Assembly: GCA_903850425.1 (NCBI GenBank) | Contig: CAINLR010000137.1 | Span: forward strand, 1 to 52,148 | Length of the DNA stretch: 52,148 nt | Direction: 5' to 3' | Source of the DNA: an uncultured Verrucomicrobia subdivision 3 bacterium | Lineage (GTDB): Bacteria > Verrucomicrobiota > Verrucomicrobiia > Limisphaerales > UBA11358 | Shown: one piece after another, positions 14,926 to 23,698 of the stretch | Layout of the letters: each line of letters starts with the position of its first letter | How positions within the stretch are numbered: position 1 is the stretch's first letter | Program-made: the position numbers and the translations under genes | Notes under the pieces: model-generated | What the model was told of the DNA's origin: nothing | What the model saw: only the letters and a program-made list of their open reading frames with translations | The model's database searches: none

Positions 14926-15414
14926 TCACCGCTTCGGCAGCGGCAACGTATCGCCCGAGTTCGCGGGTTGATAGACGGCGGGCGGCAGATTGGCCAGCGG
15001 ATCGCTCTTCTGGTGATGCCGCCAGGCGAGGAAGGAGGAACCGACCAGCACCACCACCGCGACGAGCACGAGGCCGGCCAGCCCGAGCTTCCAGTTTAAC
15101 TTCGCCAGCACCAGCGTGACGTGGTCGAGCCAGGATTTTTTCGATTCACCCAGCGGCGGCGGCGCGGCGTAATTCTTGGTGCCGCGCAACTCCGCATCCA
15201 GCGCGGCGACGATTTGCACCGTATCGAGCTTCAGCATGGCGGCGTAATTTTTCACCGAACCTCGGATATAAATCGGCGCGGAAAAGATGTTGAAATTTCC
15301 TTCCTCCAAGGCACGGATGTGGTCGGTGCGGATCTTGGTGGATTCGGCGACTTGTTCGACCGTGAAATTTTTTGCGACGCGCGCGGCGCGGAGCTGTTCG
15401 GCGACCGTTGACAT
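14926..15414 (-). CDS. RodZ-like helix-turn-helix membrane protein
   Basis: A 162-aa protein. The N-terminal Xre-type HTH (about residues 3-65: AEQLRAARVAKNFTVEQVAE, then IRTDHIRALEEGNF and APIYIRGSVKNYA) is that of RodZ/HTH_25 proteins. One TM helix (LGLAGLVLVAVVVLVGSSFLA) precedes a short Pro-rich outer tail. RodZ links MreB to the cell-wall elongation machinery. The usual large C-terminal DUF4115 domain is missing, so this is a short version. It is convergent with pgsA and divergent from the 459-aa gene at 15573. Confidence 0.85.
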   Translation of the reverse strand: MSTVAEQLRAARVAKNFTVEQVAESTKIRTDHIRALEEGNFNIFSAPIYIRGSVKNYAAMLKLDTVQIVAALDAELRGTKNYAAPPPLGESKKSWLDHVTLVLAKLNWKLGLAGLVLVAVVVLVGSSFLAWRHHQKSDPLANLPPAVYQPANSGDTLPLPKR

Positions 15415-15572
15415 TATCCTTTATTTAGCGCGATTGACCCGGACTTGGCAATCTTGGAAAACAACCCGCGCCGGATTATTGGCAACTTTTTGGCCGACGC
15501 GGGGCTTTATCAAGGCCGTTTGGACCGGCGAAAACCGCCGCCGCACCACACCACAAACCCAATGACATCCTG

Positions 15573-16952
15573 ATGGACTCCTGGAAAACCTGGCTTTGGC
15601 GAACCCTCATCACCACCGCCTGCCTCATCCTCGTCGCCGCCATTTTTTATGCGGAAGAAAACTCGCGCGGCCTCAACGCCTGGACCAAATGCGCCGGCGA
15701 CCTCACCGCGCGCGGTGAATCGCTGGCCTGGGCCGACTACATTCCGGCGCCGGTGCCCGACGCACAAAATTTCTACAAGGCGCCCAGGATGACCGAGTGG
15801 TTCGTGCGCTCCACCAATGTCATTCCCGCCTATCCCCCCAACCTCCTCCCGACATTCCATCCGGACACCAGTTCCAACGTCATCACCGAAATCACCGCAA
15901 GCAACTATCTGGCCTGGAGCGCGGCGTTCGAGCCAGGCTTTGACCTGATGCGCGAGGCGGTCAAGCGCCCGTTCGCGCGACTGGACGGTGATTACGCGCG
16001 CCCGTTCAAACGGCCCATCCCCAATTTTATCAGCCACCGCCTCGTGGCCCAGACCCTTGCCCATCGCGCCAAGTGCCATCTCCTGCTGGGCGCACCAGAT
16101 CTGGCGCTGGCCGACCTGACACTGCTCCATCAAGTGGCCCTGACCCTCGTGAAAAGCGGCCGGCCAAATACGATTATCGCCGCCATGATTCACTGCGCCA
16201 TCAGCGGCTTATACGCCGACGCCATCGCCTGTGGCATCGAATCGCATTCGTGGCGCGAGGCGGATTTGGCGACCTTGCAGCAACAACTCGCGGAAATCCA
16301 CTTACTGCCCGAAGTCGCCGATGCCTTCCGGGCCGAACGCGCGGGCACTTGTTTCATGCTCGATTCCATACCGCCGGCAGAATTGATGCATGTCATCAAC
16401 GGCTCGACCCGGCAGGTCTCCGACCTCGGCTGGTGGTTGATGCCGAGCGGCTGGATTCAACAAAACAAAACCGTCATCGCCACGCTGGAGGGAAAAGTCA
16501 TTGAATCCATGGACGCCGCTAGCAATGTGGTTTCGCCCTTCAAAGCCGTGGCCGCCGGTCGCGCCAGCGAGGCGGCGCTCCGACAGGTGACGCCGCTGAA
16601 CTTCATCGCCGCCATCGCCATTCCTAATTACACCAAGGCCACTGCCGCCATGGCGCGAAATCAGACCTGGGTGGATCAGGCGCAAATTGCGTGCGCGCTG
16701 GAGCGTTACCGGCTCGCCAACGGAAAATATCCCGCCGCCCTGGCCGCGCTGGCGCCCGCGTTCCTGGCCAAAATTCCGCCGGACATCATCGGCGGCAACC
16801 CCATGAAATATGTCTGCCAGGACGGAGAAAATTTTCAACTCTACTCGATCGGCTGGAACGAAGCGGACGATGGCGGTTACACCGCGCATTTGAGCACCGG
16901 CCAGGAGGATCGGGAAAACGGGGACTGGGTCTGGCATTATCCAACGCAGTGA
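15573..16952 (+). CDS. membrane-anchored protein with pseudopilin-like C-terminus (paralogue A)
   Basis: A 459-aa protein of unknown function. The N-terminal TM anchor (TLITTACLILVAAIFYAEEN) is followed by a conserved block around GESLAWADYIPAPVPDAQNF, a helical middle region, and a C-terminal segment like the end of GspG-type pseudopilins: CALERYRLANGKYPAALAAL, LAKIPPDIIGG, FQLYSIGWNEADDGG. The gene at 18176 has the same order of parts and clear similarity at both ends, so the two are paralogues. They flank an ECF sigma factor and its small membrane partner. I infer an envelope role; no catalytic motif is visible. Confidence 0.85.
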   Translation: MDSWKTWLWRTLITTACLILVAAIFYAEENSRGLNAWTKCAGDLTARGESLAWADYIPAPVPDAQNFYKAPRMTEWFVRSTNVIPAYPPNLLPTFHPDTSSNVITEITASNYLAWSAAFEPGFDLMREAVKRPFARLDGDYARPFKRPIPNFISHRLVAQTLAHRAKCHLLLGAPDLALADLTLLHQVALTLVKSGRPNTIIAAMIHCAISGLYADAIACGIESHSWREADLATLQQQLAEIHLLPEVADAFRAERAGTCFMLDSIPPAELMHVINGSTRQVSDLGWWLMPSGWIQQNKTVIATLEGKVIESMDAASNVVSPFKAVAAGRASEAALRQVTPLNFIAAIAIPNYTKATAAMARNQTWVDQAQIACALERYRLANGKYPAALAALAPAFLAKIPPDIIGGNPMKYVCQDGENFQLYSIGWNEADDGGYTAHLSTGQEDRENGDWVWHYPTQ

Positions 16953-16959
16953 TGTTTAA

Positions 16960-17064
16960 GAAACATTGAACCTTGAACACTTAACACCCAACCTCCAGCG
17001 GTTCACGCGCGCGCGTCAGTGGATGTTGAATATTCAATGTTGAGTGTTGAATGTTGAATGTTGT
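16960..17064. repeat. AACATTCAAC-family palindromic repeat, copy 2
   Basis: Left arm AAACATTGAACCTTGAACAC at 16961, right arm 17022-17063 rich in GTTGAATGTTGA units, GC-rich centre with GCGCGCGCG. It lies between paralogue A and the ECF sigma gene, and its right arm is just upstream of the sigma factor's likely promoter and start. Confidence 0.85.
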
Positions 17065-17117
17065 TGTTTTTATTTTAATTGAACCTTTGCTCGCCTCGCG
17101 CATTCCTCTTGTTGAAC

Positions 17118-17663
17118 ATGCTGGAAGTGGCCGCACCTGAACAACTGCCTGTGACCCAAGCCCGCGCCGGAGAACCGGCCGCTTGGGACACGCTCTTCCG
17201 GCGATACCAACTGCCGCTCTATGTTTATGTTTTTGAACTCGTCCACGACGAACAGATCACGCTCGACATCGTGCAGGAGACCTTCATCGCCGCCGTGCGG
17301 CACATCGGCGGACTGCGCGAGGACGCCAAGTTTGGAAGCTGGTTGTTCGGCATCGCCCACCAGAAATGCATTCAACGCTGGCGCAAGCGGCAGGAAGTTT
17401 TATTCGATGAAATCCCCGAGGCGCCGGATGCATTTGAAGACAGCCCGGACGCCTTGCTCATCCGCCAGGAATCGGAGGCTGAGTTTATGAAGCTGCTGAA
17501 CCAACTGCCGTTGCCGCAGCACTCCGTTCTGTTGCTGCACTTCGTCGAGGATTTTTCCTTGGAAGAAATTTCCCGCATCACCGAAACGCAACTCGGCACC
17601 GTAAAGTCGCGGCTGCATTACGCCAAAAAGGCTTTGCGAAAATTACTGGAGGAAGACAAATGA
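17118..17663 (+). CDS. ECF-type RNA polymerase sigma factor
   Basis: A 181-aa sigma-70 family protein. Region 2 is visible as WDTLFRRYQLPLYVYVFELV, TLDIVQETFIAAVRHI and FGSWLFGIAHQKCIQRWRK. Region 4 is LPLPQHSVLLLHFVEDFSLE, then EISRITETQLGTVKSRLHYA. Region 1.1 and region 3 are absent, as expected for ECF factors. The ATG at 17118 gives a normal N-terminus; a TTG at 17079 would add 13 residues. It overlaps the next gene by 4 bp (ATGA), the classic sigma/anti-sigma arrangement. Confidence 0.93.
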   Translation: MLEVAAPEQLPVTQARAGEPAAWDTLFRRYQLPLYVYVFELVHDEQITLDIVQETFIAAVRHIGGLREDAKFGSWLFGIAHQKCIQRWRKRQEVLFDEIPEAPDAFEDSPDALLIRQESEAEFMKLLNQLPLPQHSVLLLHFVEDFSLEEISRITETQLGTVKSRLHYAKKALRKLLEEDK

Positions 17664-18097
17664 AAACGCCGCGTGACCTCTTGCTCGCCCGCCATCAAGC
17701 CGCCGCGCCGAAGCTCGACGCCCTCCGCCGCGCGGTCGTGAATGAATTGAACAACCAAGCTACCAAGGAGCAAAGTCGTCCGGTTTCCATGGTTGCTTCG
17801 TTACTTGGTTGTTCAAATCAATTCTGGCAGGAGCTGATCTGCCCTTGCCGCCAGATTTGGACGGGATTGACGGTGATTTGGCTACTGCTGTTCATCGTCA
17901 ATTTTTCCCAGCGCGACAACCTAAGCAGCGTCAGCGGAAAAGCGATCCGGTCAGGTGCGGTGACCATGAGCCTCCAAGCCCAGCAACGCCTGTTGAACGA
18001 ATTGCTCGCCGATCGCACCGCCCCGCCGGACGCCGAACGACAGCGAATTTTTTCACCCAAACCCCGCAGCCAAACGCAGGCAATGATGACGGCGTGA
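17660..18097 (+). CDS. putative anti-sigma partner, single-TM protein with repeat-encoded segment
   Basis: A 145-aa protein translationally coupled to the ECF sigma gene. It has a cytoplasmic basic/helical N-terminus (MKTPRDLLLARHQAAAPKLD), one TM helix about residues 67-83 (WTGLTVIWLLLFIVNF) and an outer tail. Position and topology suggest an anti-sigma factor, but no zinc-binding (HxxxCxxC) motif is seen. Residues about 30-53 are encoded by a palindromic repeat (17747-17816); without them the helices VVNEL and FWQELICPCRQIW would be adjacent. Function is inferred from context only. Confidence 0.75.
   Translation: MKTPRDLLLARHQAAAPKLDALRRAVVNELNNQATKEQSRPVSMVASLLGCSNQFWQELICPCRQIWTGLTVIWLLLFIVNFSQRDNLSSVSGKAIRSGAVTMSLQAQQRLLNELLADRTAPPDAERQRIFSPKPRSQTQAMMTA
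17747..17816. repeat. TTGAACAACCAAG palindrome inside the anti-sigma gene
   Basis: Left arm TTGAACAACCAAGCTACCAA from 17747 and right arm TTGCTTCGTTACTTGGTTGT to 17816. The outer 13 bp (TTGAACAACCAAG) are perfectly inverted and the pairing continues with small mismatches. The element is 70 bp, lies wholly in coding sequence and keeps the frame open. Confidence 0.88.
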
Positions 18098-18101
18098 ATC
18101 C

Positions 18102-18163
18102 GCAGCAGCCGACGTGAGGAAGCTCAAACGATTAGTCAGAACCTCGTTACCTCGGCTGCTACC
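18102..18163. repeat. GTAGCAGCCGA-family palindromic repeat
   Basis: Left arm GCAGCAGCCGACGTGAGGAA, right arm ending CTCGTTACCTCGGCTGCTAC. It matches the 14114-14184 element in arm sequence and length. It fills the gap between the putative anti-sigma gene and paralogue B, so paralogue B's leader is mostly this hairpin. Confidence 0.92.
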
Positions 18164-18175
18164 AACAAAAACGAT

Positions 18176-19726
18176 ATGAATGATAAACCTAAAACCAAAT
18201 GGCTCTGGCGGCTGCTGCGCTGGGGATTAATTGGAATGGCCGGCCTCGTCACGCTGGCCGCCATGCTCGTGACGGAAGAAAACTGGCGCGGCAAGCACGC
18301 GTGGGAAACTTACAAGCGCGCAGCCGAGGCGAGGGGCGAACGATTAGATTGGACGGCCTTCACGCCGACCAACGTGCCGGACGACCAAAATTTCTTCTAC
18401 GCACCGATCGTGGCCGAGACGTTGCAGGCGGAACGCAACGAGCGCGCGGACGGCCAAGCGCCGCACGCCACGAATACGGCCAACCGCATGAAATTTGACA
18501 TTTACTGCGGCGATTCCGAACTCTTGCCAAAACATGGAGGCAACTGGCAAAAGGGTGAGTTTACCGAGTTGAAGGAATGGCCCGCCTACTTCCAGACTTG
18601 CTCCACGACGTTCGAAGGGAAGACCAACCACTTTCCGGTCGCCGCTCAACCGCAGTCCCCCGCCGCCGATGTGTTGCTGGCGTTGAGCATTTTCAATCCG
18701 GCACTGGAAGAACTGCGTCAGGCAAGCCTGCGTCCCACGGCCTGGATGCCGCTGAATTACGGCAACGGCTTTGAGGAAGTCGGCACGCTGCTGCCCTGGC
18801 TTCGCCCGGCGAAGCGCTGGGCCAGTTTTTTGCAATTGCGTAGCGTCGCCGAGTTGCAGGATAACCAAAGCGCGGCGGCGTTGGCCGACGTGAAGCTGCT
18901 CCTGCGTCTCACCGATACCATGCGCAATCAGCCGTTTCTGATCTCGCATCTCGTGCGCATCGCCATGCAAGCCATCGCGCTCCAGCCGATCTACGAGGGT
19001 CTGGCGCAACACCGCTGGAACGACACGCAACTCGCGGACCTTGAGGCCGCGCTCGCCGAGAAGGATTATCTGGCCGACTTCCAACTCGCGATGCGCGGCG
19101 AACGCACCTGTGCCATCTACACCTTCGAGACCCAGCGCCGCACTCGGGAAATGAAATCCTATGCGGCGGAGAACGGCCTGGATCAAATGGTCACCAACAG
19201 CCTGCGCTGGATGCCGAGCGCGTTCTTCTACCAGAACGAATTCGTCTTCGCGCAGATGTATGAACAGTTCGTGCTGCCACTGGTGGACCTCACCAACCGC
19301 ACGGTATCGCTCGCCGCCTACCGCACCACCGAGGCGGACTTCAAGGAACAAGCCCAACACTGGTCGCTCTACAAAATCCAGGCCCGGATGCTCTTTCCCG
19401 CCGTCGGCAAGAGCGTGGCGAAGTTTGCCACGATCCAGGCGCAGGTGGATTTGGCCCGCGTGGCGTGTGCTTTGGAACGCTTCCGCCTGACGCATGGAAA
19501 TTATCCTGAAGCCCTCGCCGCCCTCGCGCCGCAGTTCATCGCCGAACCGCCGCACGACCTCATCAATGGCCAGCCGCTGCACTATCGCCGCACGGACGAC
19601 GGAAAATTTGTCCTCTATTCTATCGGCTGGGATGAAAAGGACGATGGCGGGAAAGTCGTCCTCACCAAAAACGGCACGGTGGACCGTGAAAAGGGCGACT
19701 GGGTCTGGCAGTATCCGGCGAAGTAA
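18176..19726 (+). CDS. membrane-anchored protein with pseudopilin-like C-terminus (paralogue B)
   Basis: A 516-aa protein. TM anchor LIGMAGLVTLAAMLVTEENW, then RGERLDWTAFTPTNVPDDQNF, matching paralogue A block for block. The C-terminus ALERFRLTHGNYPEALAAL, FIAEPPHDLINGQPLHYRR, FVLYSIGWDEKDDGG is the GspG-like tail. It is about 57 residues longer than A, mainly in the first third. There is no recognised enzyme domain. Placement directly after the sigma/anti-sigma pair suggests that it belongs to the same regulon, perhaps autoregulated. Confidence 0.85.
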   Translation: MNDKPKTKWLWRLLRWGLIGMAGLVTLAAMLVTEENWRGKHAWETYKRAAEARGERLDWTAFTPTNVPDDQNFFYAPIVAETLQAERNERADGQAPHATNTANRMKFDIYCGDSELLPKHGGNWQKGEFTELKEWPAYFQTCSTTFEGKTNHFPVAAQPQSPAADVLLALSIFNPALEELRQASLRPTAWMPLNYGNGFEEVGTLLPWLRPAKRWASFLQLRSVAELQDNQSAAALADVKLLLRLTDTMRNQPFLISHLVRIAMQAIALQPIYEGLAQHRWNDTQLADLEAALAEKDYLADFQLAMRGERTCAIYTFETQRRTREMKSYAAENGLDQMVTNSLRWMPSAFFYQNEFVFAQMYEQFVLPLVDLTNRTVSLAAYRTTEADFKEQAQHWSLYKIQARMLFPAVGKSVAKFATIQAQVDLARVACALERFRLTHGNYPEALAALAPQFIAEPPHDLINGQPLHYRRTDDGKFVLYSIGWDEKDDGGKVVLTKNGTVDREKGDWVWQYPAK

Positions 19727-19812
19727 AACACTTCACCCGCTTGACTTTTTGCCAGCGGTTCCGGGCCGGGGGATGGCGCGGAACCTTCTCGCGAGTTCCG
19801 CCGCTTGCGCTT

Positions 19813-19832
19813 GTTGGAGACGACGTGAGTCT
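19813..19832. repeat. single decayed arm of the GTAGCAGCCGA family
   Basis: GTTGGAGACGACGTGAGTCT resembles one arm of the palindrome in ygfZ (12157). No facing arm is left nearby. It lies in the 125-bp gap between convergent paralogue B and the BioF-like gene. Confidence 0.5.
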
Positions 19833-19851
19833 AAGGTGTCCGGGAATTCAG

Positions 19852-20952
19852 TTAACTGTTTTTGAACGCCGCCAGCACGCCCGCCAGCTTGGCCAACTGC
19901 GCCGGACGGTGCTCGCTGGAAATAACAAAACGAAAAATACCGCCCGCCGATGCGCCCGGATACTTCAGGAACGGCGGATAAATTCCCGCCACCAGCAGAC
20001 GCGCCTTCAACGCGGAGGTTGCCGCTGCACTCAAATCGGGCAACCGAATTATTGGCCCGGGTGTTTCCAGGATATTCCAACCCGCGGCCTGCATGTCTGT
20101 CCGCAACCACGTCAGGTTCTGAAACAGCTTTTTCCGCCGCCCGGGTTCGTTCCGCAGTATTTTCAGCGACGCCAGCGCTGCGCCCGCCAGCGGCAGTGGC
20201 AACGGCGTGGTGCCGACAAACACCCGGCTGTGCGTCAGAATTTTTTTTTGCAGTGCGCGCGACGCCAGCACCACGCCGCCGTAAGCGCCAAACGCTTTGC
20301 TCAACGTCGCGCATTGGATGACGCGCGACCGGCTTACCCCGGCGTATTCCAGCGCGCCTCTGCCAGTCCGGCCCAGAATCCCCGCGCCATGCGCGTCGTC
20401 CACCAGAATCATGCCGCTGGACGGCAAGATTTTCAGATAGGCGCGCAGCGGCGCAACGGAGCCGTCGTGTGAAAACATGCCGTCGGTCAGCACCAGTGGC
20501 CGCGCGCTCGGGCCGCATTTGGCCAACCCGCGCGCGAGGTCGTCCGCGTCGCGGTGCGTGAAGGTTTTCACCGGGCAAGCCAGCATCCGCGCCGCATCCG
20601 CCAGCGCGCCGTGCGCGAATTCATCCAGCAGCGCATGGGTGAACTCACCGGCCAGCGCCTGCGTCACGGCCAGGCCAGCCAGGTAACCATCGGGCAACAG
20701 CACGGCGGTTTCCGCGCCAAAAAAGCGCGCGAGTTCCCGCTCCAGCTTTTCGTAAAGAACATGGTTGCCGGTGGTCCGGCGCGAGGCCGCGACGCTCAAG
20801 CCGCATTCGGCCAAAGCGGCGCGCGTGGCGGCGGCCAGTTGGGGCGCACGGGAGAGGCGGAAATAATCGCACCCGGAAAAATAAACCAGCGTGCGGCGGC
20901 GAAACCGCACTTCAGTTTGGCCAATCAGTTGCAACGGCTCCGGCTCAATCAT
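19852..20952 (-). CDS. PLP-dependent alpha-oxoamine synthase family (BioF/Kbl-like)
   Basis: A 366-aa fold-type-I PLP enzyme. Family motifs: YFSGCDYFRLSRAP near the start, GLSVAASRRTTGNHVLYEKL, LLPDGYLAGLAV, VLTDGMFSHDGSVAPLRAYL, ILVDDAHGAGILGRTGRG, and the PLP-lysine motif CATLSKAFGAYGG. The C-terminus GAGIYPPF-like and GIFRFVISSEHRP are also typical. The family joins an amino acid to an acyl-CoA; 8-amino-7-oxononanoate synthase is one option, but no other biotin gene is near. The ATG at 20952 (MIEPEPLQLIG) is preferred over longer frames. Confidence 0.9.
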   Translation of the reverse strand: MIEPEPLQLIGQTEVRFRRRTLVYFSGCDYFRLSRAPQLAAATRAALAECGLSVAASRRTTGNHVLYEKLERELARFFGAETAVLLPDGYLAGLAVTQALAGEFTHALLDEFAHGALADAARMLACPVKTFTHRDADDLARGLAKCGPSARPLVLTDGMFSHDGSVAPLRAYLKILPSSGMILVDDAHGAGILGRTGRGALEYAGVSRSRVIQCATLSKAFGAYGGVVLASRALQKKILTHSRVFVGTTPLPLPLAGAALASLKILRNEPGRRKKLFQNLTWLRTDMQAAGWNILETPGPIIRLPDLSAAATSALKARLLVAGIYPPFLKYPGASAGGIFRFVISSEHRPAQLAKLAGVLAAFKNS

Positions 20953-21148
20953 ATCGAAATCATAAATTGTAAAACCAAAACTGCACGCGCGAAAGCGTGG
21001 CCGGCGCGGCTGGGTCGCGAGGCCAGCCGCAGCGTGTGGCCGGCGAAGCGCGTATGGAATAATGAGAGTGCTACGGCTGCTCTCCGCGGCACCACCGCGC
21101 TCCGCGATTGCAGTCACACGGGCGGCTGGCTACGCTGGCAGCGTAAGG

Positions 21149-22681
21149 ATGAAGATGAAATTCAACTTTTCCCCAACCCACGCACTGGCTGGATTGATTC
21201 TGGCGGCAACCCTCCTTCAGACTTCGCCAGTCGCCGCTCAGCCCACCAACTTCGCGCAGTCACTGCCAGAACTTCGCGCCCAACTGGATGCGCATCTGAA
21301 TCAACCTCGTTTTCATGGCGCGCTCTGGGCGGTGAAAATTGCCTCGCTCGACACCGGCCGCGTGCTGTTTGAAAGCCACGCCGACCGGCTGATGAGTCCC
21401 GCGTCAAACAGCAAACTTTACACCGGGGCACTCGCGCTCGACACCTTTGGCGGCGACTACCAGTTGGCGACGCCCATTTTTGCGACGGCCAAGGTGAACC
21501 GCTTCGGCACAGTGCGCGGCGATTTGATTGTGTCCGGTCGCGGCGATCCCACCTGGAAGCACACCAATTTCTGGGAAAACTTTGAGCCGTTTGTGGCCGT
21601 GCTCACCAACGCCGGCGTGCGCCGGGTGACCGGCGATCTCATCGCGGACACGACGTTCTTTCACGGCCCACCGGCGGGTTCGGGCTGGTGCGTGGAGGAT
21701 TTGGAAGACACGGAAGGAGCGGAAGTTTCGGCGCTCACGCTGGCCGACAACGTCGCGCAGATCCGCGCCCTGCCGGGCTTGAAAATCTCCAGTCCCGCCA
21801 TGCTTACGATGGTGACACCGGACACCCAACTTATTCTGAGCAACCGCACGCAAACGATTGCCCGCGACGGTAAAGCGCGACTGGAAATGCGCCGCGCGCC
21901 GGGCAGCAAAACGATTTTTATTTTTGGCGAAGTGCCGCTGGGAGATGCCGGACAAATTCTGGAAACACCCGTGCCGGAGCCGGCGGCCTGGTTCGGCGCG
22001 GCGTTGAAAACCGCCTTGGCGCGGCACGGAATTCCAGTGCAAGGCCAAGTCCGCTGCCGGGCGTGGCCGGCGGCGGCACCGCTGGTCGAAACCAATTGGG
22101 TGAGGCTGGGTGAAGTCAAATCGCCGCCGCTGCGCGCGGTGATTCGCGGGTTCATGAAGCCGTCGCAAAATCTGGAAACCGATTTGGTGTTCGCTCACGT
22201 TGGCGCCACATTGCGCGCCTCGAATGCGCCCGCTTGGGTGAGTTCTGAACACGCGGCGGTGGTGGCGCTGGGGCAATTTGTGACGACGAACGGCCTGCCC
22301 GCCGGCGTGCATTTTGACGAAGGCTCCGGGCTGTCGCGGAACAACCTCACCTCGGCTAATGCGACCGTGGCGTTGCTGACGTTGATGGCGACGAACCGGT
22401 GGGCACCGGATTTTTACGACGCGCTGCCGGTGGCGGCGGTGGATGGAACCATTCGCCGGCGCATGAAAAACACGCCCGCTGCGGGCAATGTTCACGCGAA
22501 GACCGGCACGTTGCGCTGGGTGAATGCGCTCTCCGGTTACATCACGACGGCTGCCGGCGAGAGACTGGTCTTCAGCCTCATGTTAAACCGCTACGATGCG
22601 CCGCCCGGGAGAAAGCGAACGGACGAACTGGACGACATTGCGGTGAGGCTCGCTGGCTTCAGCGGACGGTCGGAGGATTAG
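21149..22681 (+). CDS. dacB: D-alanyl-D-alanine carboxypeptidase/endopeptidase (PBP4 type)
   Basis: A 510-aa periplasmic serine peptidase of family S13. A signal peptide is visible (HALAGLILAATLLQTSPVAA). The three penicillin-binding motifs are SxxK in SPASNSKLYTGA, SxN in DEGSGLSRNNLTS, and KTG in HAKTGTLRWVNALSG. VRGDLIVSGRGDPTW and DLIADTTFFHG belong to the inserted domains of PBP4. It trims or cleaves peptidoglycan cross-links. The ATG at 21149 or 21155 is likely (AAGG lies just upstream of the second). It is divergent from the BioF-like gene across about 196 bp. Confidence 0.95.
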   Translation: MKMKFNFSPTHALAGLILAATLLQTSPVAAQPTNFAQSLPELRAQLDAHLNQPRFHGALWAVKIASLDTGRVLFESHADRLMSPASNSKLYTGALALDTFGGDYQLATPIFATAKVNRFGTVRGDLIVSGRGDPTWKHTNFWENFEPFVAVLTNAGVRRVTGDLIADTTFFHGPPAGSGWCVEDLEDTEGAEVSALTLADNVAQIRALPGLKISSPAMLTMVTPDTQLILSNRTQTIARDGKARLEMRRAPGSKTIFIFGEVPLGDAGQILETPVPEPAAWFGAALKTALARHGIPVQGQVRCRAWPAAAPLVETNWVRLGEVKSPPLRAVIRGFMKPSQNLETDLVFAHVGATLRASNAPAWVSSEHAAVVALGQFVTTNGLPAGVHFDEGSGLSRNNLTSANATVALLTLMATNRWAPDFYDALPVAAVDGTIRRRMKNTPAAGNVHAKTGTLRWVNALSGYITTAAGERLVFSLMLNRYDAPPGRKRTDELDDIAVRLAGFSGRSED

Positions 22682-22756
22682 AATTCAGTCAGTTCCAAAA
22701 AGCCCAACGATCCCGCATGGTCGCGGTGGGGCTGAATGAAATTACCAAGCAGATGG

Positions 22757-23596
22757 TCATTGCGGAACGGTCGCGTGACTGGTGAACCAGATCCAGTCGG
22801 CATTGCTTTTGCCGCCGGGCGTGGCGCTGGCGGTGCTGCCAGAAACGCCATGTTTATAGGGCACCACTTTGAGGGCCGTGGTCACCCACTTGTGAACTTC
22901 GGAGTGGCCGTCGGCAAAGGAGAATTCATTGCGACCGCCCAGATAAGCGGCGGGCACATCCGGAAAATCGGGATTTTTGCTGTCAATCTGGAGAAAACCG
23001 TCTTGCAAGGAAAACATGTTCTCATCACAAAAGACAAACGCATCCACGGGGGCCAGTTGCCTGAACTGGCTGAACTTGAGAAAAACCTGGAACCCCGGGT
23101 TGTAATTCGCATTGGTCTGTTTGGAACTGCCCATTTGCGCATCCATGGAATAGGAGCGAATCCGCGTGCCGTTGTCGGAAGGAATATTGTCGCCGGGACA
23201 GCGATAGATACGGATTTGGCCGCCCATGTAACCGGCCATGAGGGACGCTGTGTATTGGGCCGAATTGGTATTCGCATCCGACGTGGTCCAGTCCTCGCCT
23301 TGGGTGCCGCACCAAGTGTTGACGCTGCTATCGCCCAGCGGCGCGTTGGGCACCATAAAATCATTGTTGTCGCCGGCATACATTTGGTCGCCCATTTGGA
23401 GCTGTTTGACATTGCTCAAACTTTGAATGACCTGCGCTTTCATTTTGGCAGCGGACAGCGCCGGCAGCAACATGGCAGCCAGAATGGCGATGATGGCAAT
23501 GACCACCAGCAACTCGATCAGCGTAAAACCATGTTTGCGGCTATCGGAACCAACTCCGCTGGTTGGGGAACTGAGACAGGAGGACAACACTTTCAT
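22757..23596 (-). CDS. type II secretion/pilin-like prepilin protein (H-X9-DG type)
   Basis: A 279-aa pseudopilin-like protein. The prepilin peptidase site is G23-F24 in RKHGFTLIELLVVIAIIAIL with Glu at +5, followed by the hydrophobic helix and LLPALSAAKMKAQ. The C-terminal region has RCPGDN and NEFSFADGHSEVHKW, the pattern of the DUF1559/H-X9-DG proteins abundant in Planctomycetes and Verrucomicrobia. The role of these proteins is unknown. It follows the 1082-aa secreted protein on the same strand, separated by a perfect hairpin, and is probably transcribed with it. Confidence 0.93.
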   Translation of the reverse strand: MKVLSSCLSSPTSGVGSDSRKHGFTLIELLVVIAIIAILAAMLLPALSAAKMKAQVIQSLSNVKQLQMGDQMYAGDNNDFMVPNAPLGDSSVNTWCGTQGEDWTTSDANTNSAQYTASLMAGYMGGQIRIYRCPGDNIPSDNGTRIRSYSMDAQMGSSKQTNANYNPGFQVFLKFSQFRQLAPVDAFVFCDENMFSLQDGFLQIDSKNPDFPDVPAAYLGGRNEFSFADGHSEVHKWVTTALKVVPYKHGVSGSTASATPGGKSNADWIWFTSHATVPQ

Positions 23597-23650
23597 AAAT
23601 TTGAATGCTGAAGATAATTATTCAGTCGGCCATACCATGACTCTAGGATT

Positions 23651-23684
23651 GGCTGGGATGCCTTTGATGCGAGGCATCCCAGCC
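23651..23684. repeat. 12-bp perfect hairpin between the 1082-aa gene and the prepilin gene
   Basis: GGCTGGGATGCC at 23651-23662 and GGCATCCCAGCC at 23673-23684 with a 10-base loop. No T tract follows on the minus strand, so it looks more like an RNA-stability or attenuating hairpin than a full terminator. Confidence 0.8.
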
Positions 23685-23698
23685 GCAGAATAATGATA

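Noticed and set aside
19741-21372. Plus-strand frames over the BioF-like gene
   Set aside because: Antisense to a gene with clear PLP motifs.
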